Below are positions 1 to 6,747 of a stretch of DNA of 64,000 bases, in pieces. The stretch is from Thermoprotei archaeon (lineage in GTDB: Archaea; Thermoproteota; Thermoprotei; Thermoproteales; B15-G16). The translations under genes and the position numbers were made by a program. The DNA is taken from assembly GCA_003649205.1 (NCBI GenBank), contig QMRC01000001.1:1-64000 (forward strand), read 5' to 3'. Under the pieces are notes generated by a model, which was not told the origin of the DNA, did not search any database, and saw nothing but the letters and a program-made list of their open reading frames with translations. The first letter of the stretch is position 1. Each line of letters opens with the position of its first letter.

Positions 1-734
1 CTCCTTAACTCACGAATTCTCCTTCTAAGAGAATCTAGGTCAAGTTCACCCTCATAGTAACGCAGAACAAGCTCGAGCAATCTACGTTTCATAGGATGCA
101 CGGAGTACGCTACGAGATCTCTAATTATCTCTCTTCTCTCAAATGAAGTACCGGCTAGGTACACACTATAGTAGGTCTTCCACCCTCTCGAGACCTTTGA
201 TCTATCTACCTTAATGTAGTAGTTTATAGAGTGCTCTCGAAGCAGCTTTGTAAAGTCTTTAAGTAATCCCTCATCACAGGTTACGAGAAATCGAATCTTA
301 ACGCTATTACTCACCTCTATTCCTCCTTCTGCCTCAAGGCTGCGAATAAGATATCTCACGATCAGTTTTCCCCTCTTTCTCGTGAGGTCAAATACCCACT
401 CTGGTATTCTCTTAGCCCAAAGACGTCCAACATGTTGTTCACCATATGTCGTTGTCACGAGGAATCCGAAGTCTCGTGGTAATCTAAGTTGGTAGAAGTA
501 AGCTTCCCTCCCCTCCATATGGTATACAAACCTTCTCATGTCAGTATCTGGAAGTTTGGATGCATAATTCGTGAACAGAACCTCTATCCACTGTGCACTA
601 AATACGTTAGTAGTCCCAAATTCTAGGCAAAGCTTGTTACCTATTAACCCTCTATACGTCAAATCCGTCACCAGCAACGCCTGCAGTTCAATCAAGATGT
701 CAGCGTATTTTTGCAACAAGTCAACAAACTTCAA
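1..734 (-). CDS. LAGLIDADG homing-endonuclease-like protein (3' end off the window)
   Basis: An open frame of about 244 codons is uninterrupted from the window edge back to an in-frame TAA at 759-761 (minus strand). The first usable start is TTG at 734; no ATG lies near the N-terminus. About 140 residues in is the stretch RYLIRSLEAEGGIE, which fits a LAGLIDADG helix (small residues, acidic residue before GG). It is followed by SVKIRFLVTCDEGLLKDF and REHSINYYIKV, the beta-alpha-beta-beta-alpha order of that fold. The first half lacks an obvious second motif, so it may be a one-motif or degenerate protein. The family includes intron- and intein-encoded DNA endonucleases and domesticated DNA-binding proteins. 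Activity cannot be judged because the C-terminus is missing. The start lies beside a degenerate tRNA 3'-end copy and about 180 bp from the tRNA-Leu half. Confidence 0.55.
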   Translation of the reverse strand, partial: MKFVDLLQKYADILIELQALLVTDLTYRGLIGNKLCLEFGTTNVFSAQWIEVLFTNYASKLPDTDMRRFVYHMEGREAYFYQLRLPRDFGFLVTTTYGEQHVGRLWAKRIPEWVFDLTRKRGKLIVRYLIRSLEAEGGIEVSNSVKIRFLVTCDEGLLKDFTKLLREHSINYYIKVDRSKVSRGWKTYYSVYLAGTSFERREIIRDLVAYSVHPMKRRLLELVLRYYEGELDLDSLRRRIRELR

Positions 735-749
735 ACCTCGACCCCCGCA
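730..749 (+). repeat. Degenerate copy of the tRNA-Leu 3' end
   Basis: Sixteen of 20 bases match positions 943-962, the T-loop to acceptor end of the tRNA-Leu half downstream. The first six bases and the last eight are identical, and the four mismatches cluster in the T-stem. The copy overlaps the proposed TTG start of the minus-strand LAGLIDADG ORF. It could be an att-like remnant from an integration event at tRNA-Leu, or chance similarity between two C-rich tracts. Confidence 0.35.
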
Positions 750-856
750 AATTCCCTGTTACTTAAGCTGGGTGTAAAAAATCCGCGGTACCCAACTTAA
801 GACACTATTTAGGGACCCCCTTTCGATTTGAGAACGATCCCTAGAACGAGGAAAAA

Positions 857-868
857 GGTTAAAAACTG
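857..868 (+). promoter_or_regulatory. TATA-like promoter of the tRNA-Leu 3' half
   Basis: The A/T-rich stretch GGTTAAAAACTG, preceded by the purine-rich GAGGAAAAA that could act as BRE, lies 25-30 bp upstream of the GC-rich leader at 893. That is the usual archaeal TATA-to-start distance. It implies that transcription starts near 888-892, just before the leader, rather than reading through from a distant 5' exon. Confidence 0.5.
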
Positions 869-892
869 AGAAGAAAAGACGAAGTCCAGAAA

Positions 893-965
893 GCGGCCCC
901 GCCCCGCCGCAGTTAGGACCCGCTGGCGTAGGCCTGCGTGGGTTCAAATCCCACCCCCCGCACCA
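893..965 (+). tRNA. tRNA-Leu(TAG) 3' half with GC-rich leader (candidate split tRNA)
   Basis: The 3' part of a tRNA-Leu is clear: anticodon-loop bases TTAGGA (913-918, anticodon TAG), 3' anticodon stem CCCGC (919-923), the long class II variable arm, T arm with TTCAAAT loop (943-949), acceptor strand CCCCCGC, discriminator A (962) and encoded CCA (963-965). No matching 5' half (expected to begin GCGGGGG, with 5' anticodon stem GCGGG) precedes it. Instead there is an 18-nt all-G/C leader (893-910) with a TATA element upstream. The leader end CCGC (907-910) would pair with the missing 5' anticodon stem, as in a bulge-helix-bulge joint. This is the architecture of trans-spliced 3' halves. The alternative is a very large intron whose 5' exon lies left of the window. 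Confidence 0.7.
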
Positions 966-1019
966 ATTTCATACCTCCTCTCTACCCAGTAACGTACTTA
1001 GACTTGTAATTCCTGTCTG

Positions 1020-1610
1020 TTGATGAGTATGTTAAGACATCTGCTCATTCGTGCTCTAGCTAGCTTCATTGGTTTCTGCATGATTCTCTATGCATTTAGT
1101 TCTCAGTACGTTGTTGCTCTGACTCTCGGTTCTCTTCTGTATGCTCGGGGTTTGTTACTGAGGTTACGAGGTGTGCATCTAGGTCGTGTACAGAGGATTG
1201 TGCTTAGGGTACTTTGTTTTGTTGGTGTAGTGACCTCTGTACTAGCTACCTTAGGTTTTCTCACTGAGAATAGTTCTCTTAGTTGTGATGTATCCTGTCT
1301 GTGCTTCTGCGGGTACCCTCAGTATCACTGCTACTCCACGGCTATGGTATTGAGGGTTGTACCCTCCACCACCTTAGCTACTAGGTTACCTAGTATCGAG
1401 TTCCCTAAGGTAGGGATATCCCTCATTACGTTACCTCTAGTGATCTTCTCACTCGGCAGTATCGCTACCATCTTCACTCCCGCTCGCTACCTTCCTCTAG
1501 CGAAGGCCATCCTCCATGGTTTACCTACTCTCTTTGTGTTAGTAGAGACAAATACGTTCCTACCACTGATTTTGTGCTGCTTCGTGCTGTATTCATTACT
1601 ACCTCCTTAA
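1020..1610 (+). CDS. Hypothetical polytopic membrane protein
   Basis: The product has 196 residues and four to six hydrophobic segments, at about residues 10-35, 62-84, 128-150 and 160-195. A cysteine-rich patch (SCDVSCLCFCGYPQYHC) near residue 90 sits in the loop after the second or third segment. That patch could bind metal or form disulfides; this is inference. The start is the first of two close Met codons (ATG ATG AGT) with no strong Shine-Dalgarno, so M1 or M2 is possible. I recognise no family. It stands alone between the tRNA-Leu half and a convergent surface-protein gene. Confidence 0.55.
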   Translation: MMSMLRHLLIRALASFIGFCMILYAFSSQYVVALTLGSLLYARGLLLRLRGVHLGRVQRIVLRVLCFVGVVTSVLATLGFLTENSSLSCDVSCLCFCGYPQYHCYSTAMVLRVVPSTTLATRLPSIEFPKVGISLITLPLVIFSLGSIATIFTPARYLPLAKAILHGLPTLFVLVETNTFLPLILCCFVLYSLLPP

Positions 1611-1697
1611 TCATTGTCTTCTTACTCATTACGATCCATTAACGGGTAACGAATATCGCCTTGAAGGCACTATTATCGTCTAGATAGCAGTTCCTAG

Positions 1698-2966
1698 CTA
1701 CGAGCCTCCTCTCATAGTACGGACTATGTACAGTGCGGTCACTGCAAAGGGTACTACTGCAGCTAGTGTAGTGAGGATTAGCATGTAGAGTACGTCATCA
1801 ATGTACTTTTCCTTGATGTACTCCTTCCTCTGGATTATTGATGACTTCTGAGTGCTCACTACTTTGTGCTGTTGAGTGATACCTTTGCTCGTTATCGTGG
1901 TTTCTTGCTGAATTTGTTTCTGCGTTTTGGTAGGTGATTTGTTGAGTTTTTCTTGACTTACCTTGGTGTTTCTCTCAACTACTTTACCTAGTGTGGTTGG
2001 TGTAATTGATCTCCAGAGGTACTTTGTGGGTGGTCTAGCTAGTGTGAGTGTTACTGTAGTTTCATTAGTTGGTAATTCCTTGAGAGACATTAGGACTAAA
2101 CTACTGGTTATGTATGGTACTGTCGTTACCCTAGTGGTTACGTTACTTAATCTCCACCTCATTACTGCTACTATCGTAGTGGGTATTCTTGGAATTTCTG
2201 TAGTGAGGTTTATGGGCATCTTCACTACCTGAACTCTGGTGTGTGCTGTGAGTGGTATTGAGGATATTGTGATCCATAGCGTGGGTATGTACTTGATCGT
2301 GACTTCTCTACCACCTACGTACTTGAGGTGAATCATTATTTCGTAATTTGTCCAATTTAGTGATGTGGCTATGTCCTCAACGTCCCTACCGAGTAATTTC
2401 TTAAGTTTCTCTCTGAGTTCCTTGAGCAAGTGTGTCAATGCTGTTGCATTTACCTGTATCTGAATACTCAATCTCTTTCTTGGGTACTCTGTGATTGGTA
2501 TTAGCTTGACGCGTATGGTTAAGTCACTTGTTACGTTAAGCAGCAGTACCTGTAACTCGATTCCTGGGGTGTAGTGAATGGTGAAGTTACCTGCTCTATA
2601 GCTACTTCCTACAGGGATAACACTACCTATTTTCAGTGTCTTTACAGATGTGGTTTGGGTAGGTGTTTTTGCCTCGTATTTCAGTACCGTAAGTTCGTAC
2701 ATTCCGGTGGGTAGTGCTGCTGCTACTACAGGGTATTTCGAAGCTACTTGAAGTACGTATTCTCTCCACGATGGTGGGTACTTGGTATTAGCTAAGTCTC
2801 TAATTAGTACGATGTATGTACCTGTGGTATTTCCTTCCTCAATTACTATGTGAATCGTGTAGTAGGTACTTTGTTCTCTCACTAAGCTGTATGTATGGGG
2901 AGTTGTTGTTAGTAGTAGTGTCATGACTAGGACTAGGACTATGGTTCTGTACCTCAAATCCATCAC
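1698..2966 (-). CDS. Secreted, C-terminally membrane-anchored protein of unknown function
   Basis: The product has 422 residues. An N-terminal signal peptide (hydrophobic core VLVLVMTLLLTTTPH, residues 9-24) precedes a beta-rich, Thr/Ile/Val-rich ectodomain with many NxT/S sequons, such as NTT, NLT and NVT. A Thr/Gln/Lys-rich linker (about 345-385) follows, then one transmembrane helix near 395-415 and the short basic tail RTMRGGS. This fits a pseudomurein-less archaeal surface or S-layer-associated protein held by one anchor. I see no enzyme motif. The plus strand over this gene is G/T-rich, opposite to what is usual for other minus-strand genes here. Confidence 0.6.
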   Translation of the reverse strand: MMDLRYRTIVLVLVMTLLLTTTPHTYSLVREQSTYYTIHIVIEEGNTTGTYIVLIRDLANTKYPPSWREYVLQVASKYPVVAAALPTGMYELTVLKYEAKTPTQTTSVKTLKIGSVIPVGSSYRAGNFTIHYTPGIELQVLLLNVTSDLTIRVKLIPITEYPRKRLSIQIQVNATALTHLLKELREKLKKLLGRDVEDIATSLNWTNYEIMIHLKYVGGREVTIKYIPTLWITISSIPLTAHTRVQVVKMPINLTTEIPRIPTTIVAVMRWRLSNVTTRVTTVPYITSSLVLMSLKELPTNETTVTLTLARPPTKYLWRSITPTTLGKVVERNTKVSQEKLNKSPTKTQKQIQQETTITSKGITQQHKVVSTQKSSIIQRKEYIKEKYIDDVLYMLILTTLAAVVPFAVTALYIVRTMRGGS

Positions 2967-3001
2967 CTACTTCGATCTTCATATCTTGTCTCTCGTCAAG
3001 A

Positions 3002-3009
3002 TTTATATA
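3002..3009 (+). promoter_or_regulatory. TATA box of the aIF2-beta operon
   Basis: TTTATATA lies about 30 bp upstream of the preferred aIF2-beta start at 3039, so the transcript would carry only a few leader bases. It appears to drive the tightly spaced run aIF2-beta, DUF424, nmd3 and aIF1A. Confidence 0.5.
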
Positions 3010-3038
3010 CTCGACCTAGTTTAGTGCATTTGGTGGGT

Positions 3039-3461
3039 ATGAGTACTGTAGATAAGAGGTATTTGGAGCTACTGGATAGAGCACTTAGGATGTTACCACC
3101 TAGGACATCTAGTGGAAGGAGATTGGAGGGTATTCAACTTAAGGTGATTGTTGCTGGTAAGAGAACTATGATACAGAACTTCAAGGAGCTGTGCTCAATA
3201 CTAAATAGAGAGCCCTCACATGTAGCTAGGTTTCTACTTAGAGAACTCGCAGCTCCGGGCCACATCGAAGGTGATTCACTCATTATTCAGGGTGAATTCC
3301 CTAGACAGAGACTTATCGACATCTTGACTAGATACATTAAGAACTACGTGATCTGTCCTGTTTGTCAGGCGCCTGACACGATATTGGTTAAGGAGAAGAG
3401 AATGGTGTTCATGGTCTGTACTGCTTGTGGTGCTAAGAGCTCCGTAAAGCCTATGGCATAG
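3039..3461 (+). CDS. Translation initiation factor aIF2 subunit beta
   Basis: This 140-residue protein matches archaeal aIF2-beta along its length. The N-terminal helix is MSTVDKRYLELLDRALRMLP. The central alpha/beta domain contains TMIQNFKELCSILNREPSHV, and the C-terminal zinc ribbon carries CPVC and CTAC pairs. As part of the aIF2 heterotrimer it helps deliver initiator Met-tRNA to the small subunit. The frame also opens at GTG 3024, but ATG 3039 has GGTGG just upstream and gives the family-like N-terminus. It is the first gene of a tightly spaced translation cluster, with an 8-bp gap to the next gene. Confidence 0.93.
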   Translation: MSTVDKRYLELLDRALRMLPPRTSSGRRLEGIQLKVIVAGKRTMIQNFKELCSILNREPSHVARFLLRELAAPGHIEGDSLIIQGEFPRQRLIDILTRYIKNYVICPVCQAPDTILVKEKRMVFMVCTACGAKSSVKPMA

Positions 3462-3469
3462 GCGATTCT

Positions 3470-3781
3470 ATGGAGAGGAGGTTCTACGCAAAACTGCATA
3501 CCACAGGTGGGTACACGATACTAGCTGTCTGTGATAAGGATCTACTCGGTAAGAAGATTATTGATACGAAGAGGAAGTTAGTTGTGTACGTTGATCCTAG
3601 GTTCTATGGTGGTGAGGAGATAACCGAGTCTCAGCTCCTAAGGTTGATTGAGGAGGTTGATGTGGTTAATGCACTCGGTAGAGATACAGTAAACGTTATA
3701 CTGAGTAGGTATCCTCAGTACCGTGAGGCAATTATCTTGATCGGTGATGTACCGCACATACAGATCCTGAGGTTGGAGTAG
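3470..3781 (+). CDS. DUF424 family protein
   Basis: This 103-residue alpha/beta protein begins ERRFYAKLHTTGGYTILAVCD, characteristic of the archaeal DUF424 family. Members are commonly encoded beside aIF2-beta and Nmd3. No catalytic residues are evident and the molecular role is unknown; gene context points to translation. The stop codon touches the ATG of nmd3, consistent with co-translation. Confidence 0.8.
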   Translation: MERRFYAKLHTTGGYTILAVCDKDLLGKKIIDTKRKLVVYVDPRFYGGEEITESQLLRLIEEVDVVNALGRDTVNVILSRYPQYREAIILIGDVPHIQILRLE

Positions 3782-4888
3782 ATGAGTACTGAGAGGTTCT
3801 GTGCTCTTTGCAATAAGACAGGTGTGAAGCTCATTGAGAATCTATGTGAGGAGTGCTATAGGAAGCTTCACCCACTAATTGAGGTTAGAGAAAAGGTGCT
3901 TAGAGTTCCGGTCTGTCGTGAATGCTTGAGCTATGTGTTTAGAGGTAGGTGGACTAAGGTCAAGTACTATAGATCTAGCGAGGAATTTCTACAGGAGGTC
4001 ATTAGTAAGTTCTTGGATCGTGCCATTCAGATTCGTGGAGAAGCTAAGGAGGTTAGGTTCACGGTAGAGAATCCTGAAGTACTTGACCTAAGTGATTTAT
4101 CTCACGTAGCTATTGATGTCATTGTCCAGGTACTTGGTAGGGTTCACCCAGCTATGGACTATTACTGGGAATCTGCTAGGTTTAAGCTACAGATAGTTCC
4201 TGAGATATGTCCAGTATGTCGTGCGGTAGCTCTAAAGAGGGAGAGAGCAATACTACAGATACGAGCAAAGGATAGAGCTTTAACAGCTGATGAAAAGAAG
4301 GAAATACTTAGTATAGTGAGTAGCTTTGTACAGCAACTTCTCAGGAGGGATAGAGAGGCTAGAATTGTTGAGGTTAGAGAGTCAGAGAACTACATCGACA
4401 TAATCTTCCCATCAGCTAGCGTCGTTCGTTCAGTAGCACATAACCTCCGTAAGCACTTTGTATGTGAGGTTCTTGAGACGCAGAAGGTGGTTGGTATGAG
4501 TAGTAGTGGTAGACCTGTGACAAAGGTTACTGTTAGGGTACTACTTCCTCCATTTAGAGAAGGTGATGTCGTAGTTGATAGAGGTAGTAGAGTACTGTAC
4601 GTGGTCTCTATACATGGGAGGAAGGTCAAGGCTCTAGATCTTGAGAGGCTAGATGTGGTGTCTCTTAGTAGAGATGAAGCTATGAACGTCACTAGAGTAG
4701 TCTCTAGAGAGAGCTTTAGCAAGGGCCTAGTGCTATCTGTTCAAGGTGCTTACGCTCAGGTACTCAGATATAGTGACTACAGGACCGTAGAGGTAGCTAT
4801 TTCTCGAAGTGATGTAGTTGAGCCGAAGAAGGAAGTACTTCTCGTGGAGGTAAACGGTAAGACATATATCATACCTCAGGTACTCTGA
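3782..4888 (+). CDS. nmd3: Nmd3-like ribosome biogenesis protein
   Basis: At 368 residues it starts with a Cys-rich zinc module (CALC, CEEC, then CREC and later CPVC) typical of Nmd3. Mixed alpha/beta domains follow, and the C-terminal part is rich in beta strands. Eukaryotic Nmd3 is the 60S export adaptor; archaeal homologs lack the export extension and are thought to bind the large subunit. It begins directly after the DUF424 stop and ends 17 bp before aIF1A, so it belongs to this operon. Confidence 0.85.
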   Translation: MSTERFCALCNKTGVKLIENLCEECYRKLHPLIEVREKVLRVPVCRECLSYVFRGRWTKVKYYRSSEEFLQEVISKFLDRAIQIRGEAKEVRFTVENPEVLDLSDLSHVAIDVIVQVLGRVHPAMDYYWESARFKLQIVPEICPVCRAVALKRERAILQIRAKDRALTADEKKEILSIVSSFVQQLLRRDREARIVEVRESENYIDIIFPSASVVRSVAHNLRKHFVCEVLETQKVVGMSSSGRPVTKVTVRVLLPPFREGDVVVDRGSRVLYVVSIHGRKVKALDLERLDVVSLSRDEAMNVTRVVSRESFSKGLVLSVQGAYAQVLRYSDYRTVEVAISRSDVVEPKKEVLLVEVNGKTYIIPQVL

Positions 4889-4905
4889 GCCTAGGTGGTG
4901 TCTTC

Positions 4906-5214
4906 ATGAGTGAAGTTAGGAGAATTAGGTTACCAGCTGAAGGTGAGATGCTGGGTAAGGTAATTCAGCTAGTTGGTGATGATAGAGCTAGAGTGTTCTG
5001 TGCAGATGGTAAGGTCAGAGTATGTAGGATACCAGGTAGGTACAGGAAGAGGATGTGGGTTAGAGAAGGGGATATTGTGCTAGTAGTCCCATGGGATTTC
5101 CAGCCAAATAGAGCAGATATTGTGCATAAGTACGAGAAGAACGAAGTTGATGAACTTAGGAAAGCAGGGTTCAGTGAAGTTTTAGATAAGCTTGAGAGGG
5201 AAGAGATAATCTAG
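4906..5214 (+). CDS. Translation initiation factor aIF1A
   Basis: The 102-residue protein has an S1/OB fold: RRIRLPAEGEMLGKVIQLVG, then RVFCADGKVRVCRIPGRYRK, then WVREGDIVLVVPWDF. These are the hallmarks of aIF1A/eIF1A. It assists start-codon scanning and subunit handling with aIF2. The C-terminal tail is acidic and short, as in archaea. GTGGTG lies just upstream of the ATG. It is the last gene of the plus-strand translation operon and converges on rio1, with four bases between the stops. Confidence 0.95.
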   Translation: MSEVRRIRLPAEGEMLGKVIQLVGDDRARVFCADGKVRVCRIPGRYRKRMWVREGDIVLVVPWDFQPNRADIVHKYEKNEVDELRKAGFSEVLDKLEREEII

Positions 5215-5218
5215 AGCC

Positions 5219-6025
5219 CTACTCTTCACTCTCACCAGCTTCCTCAAGGATCTCTCGATAGATCTCCTCTACATCGACATCGCTGAGGCCTAACTTCGTG
5301 AAAAATCTAGTTATGTTGGTGATGTCTCTCTTTAGAAACTCCTTAGCCAATGGGTGGTTGTTCTTGACAGCCGATCCCCAGTCAATGATTACTAGTTCGG
5401 TACCTGTATTCAGTACATTGTACTCGGATAGATCTGCGTGAACAATACCTCCATTGACATAAGCCTTCTTGACGTAGTCAATTATTGTCCAGTAGGCTTT
5501 CTCAATGTCTTCAGGAGGATAATCCTTAATCAGTGGAGCAGGGACTCCCCGTTTATCACCAAGCGATATGAACTCCATGACAAGAATATTCTCTAGAACG
5601 GCAACTGGTTTGGGAACACGAACACCTGCTTCATAAGCTAGCTTGAGATTTCTAAACTCCTTACTACACCAAGCACAGATTAGTTTCCTTGGATTTCTCT
5701 TAAGATCTTCAAACCTTGGATCACCCTCAATGTACTTGTACCTACCCTTAATGAAGTCAGCAGTCTCAACATAGAATATCTTGATAGCTAGATCCTCGCC
5801 ATTCGGTCCAATACCCCAAAAGACCTTGGCCTCCTTACCTTGAGCAACAGCACCACGAAGCTCCTTAATGATTCCCTTCCTCATTAACTTCTGAACATTG
5901 AGTAGGGTTCTGTGGTCAAATACTTCCTCAATAGCTTTGAATAAGTCCTCGTCCTTAATCTTGATCAGTCTCTTATCTACCTTAGTTCTCTCATAGTACT
6001 CAACCTCCCTGTCAATACCACTCAT
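5219..6025 (-). CDS. rio1: RIO1-type serine/threonine protein kinase
   Basis: The 268-residue RIO kinase has a flexible P-loop (AVAQGKEAKVFWG), a catalytic Lys in DLAIKIF, the RIO insert KGRYKYIEGDPRF, a catalytic loop with VHADLSEYNVL and a metal-binding IIDWGSAV. RIO1 acts in late maturation of the small ribosomal subunit. It is divergent from the KH-domain protein gene at 6115, which also belongs to small-subunit maturation. The roughly 90-bp A/T-rich space between them contains TATA-like stretches on both strands. Confidence 0.95.
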   Translation of the reverse strand: MSGIDREVEYYERTKVDKRLIKIKDEDLFKAIEEVFDHRTLLNVQKLMRKGIIKELRGAVAQGKEAKVFWGIGPNGEDLAIKIFYVETADFIKGRYKYIEGDPRFEDLKRNPRKLICAWCSKEFRNLKLAYEAGVRVPKPVAVLENILVMEFISLGDKRGVPAPLIKDYPPEDIEKAYWTIIDYVKKAYVNGGIVHADLSEYNVLNTGTELVIIDWGSAVKNNHPLAKEFLKRDITNITRFFTKLGLSDVDVEEIYREILEEAGESEE

Positions 6026-6114
6026 ACCTCCTCACCCATAAATTTGCTATACGACTAATAGTTAGTATCGTTTTTAAACTCTCTTCAATGCTAGGTTAGT
6101 GGGTGTGGTAAGTA

Positions 6115-6747
6115 ATGTCAATGCCATTAACAGGTAGGATAGTTATTAACATACCCAAGGACAGGATTGGTGTCTTGATAGGTCCTGATGGAGTTACCAA
6201 GAGGAGAATTGAGAGGGAATTCCACGTAAAGCTCACAGTAAATAGTGAAACCGGTGAAGTAGCAATTGAACCTACTGAAGGTTGTTCACTACCTGACATA
6301 CTGAAGGCTAGAAAGGTCGTAGAGGCTATTGGCTACGGTTTCAATCCAGATATTGCTCTGAAGCTAAGGGAGGACGATGTATATCTCGAGGTTATTGACC
6401 TCAAGGAGTACTTCAGGAGGAGAGAGGACTTAGTTCGTGTTAAGGCTAGGATAATAGGTACTGAGGGTAAGGCTAGGAGAATGATTGAGGAGTTATCTAA
6501 TGCCCACATAGTCATCGGTGATAGGTACGTAGCTATACTCGGTACATATGAACAGGTGAGAATGGCTAGAGATGCTGTTATGAGACTCATTTCAGGCGCT
6601 CAGCACAGGACAGTATATGCTAGATTGAGGAGAATGAGAAGAGAACTCAAGAGACAGAAGTTCTGGGAAATGCTTGAGAAAGCTAAGGAAGCTGAGCTTT
6701 CCGAAGGCTTAGAGGAAGGAGAGAGCTTTGAAGAATCTGGTAGCTAA
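6115..6747 (+). CDS. KH-domain RNA-binding protein, Dim2/Pno1-Krr1 family
   Basis: The 210-residue protein has two KH-type modules. KH1 starts near residue 10 and contains IGPDGVTKRRIEREF; KH2 contains GTEGKARRMIEELSNAHI. The C-terminus is a basic helix followed by the acidic tail SEGLEEGESFEESGS. This is the archaeal homolog of Dim2/Pno1, which sits at the 3' end of 16S rRNA during small-subunit maturation. It is paired divergently with RIO1 kinase, and its end overlaps the convergent argS end by 4 bp. Confidence 0.9.
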   Translation: MSMPLTGRIVINIPKDRIGVLIGPDGVTKRRIEREFHVKLTVNSETGEVAIEPTEGCSLPDILKARKVVEAIGYGFNPDIALKLREDDVYLEVIDLKEYFRRREDLVRVKARIIGTEGKARRMIEELSNAHIVIGDRYVAILGTYEQVRMARDAVMRLISGAQHRTVYARLRRMRRELKRQKFWEMLEKAKEAELSEGLEEGESFEESGS

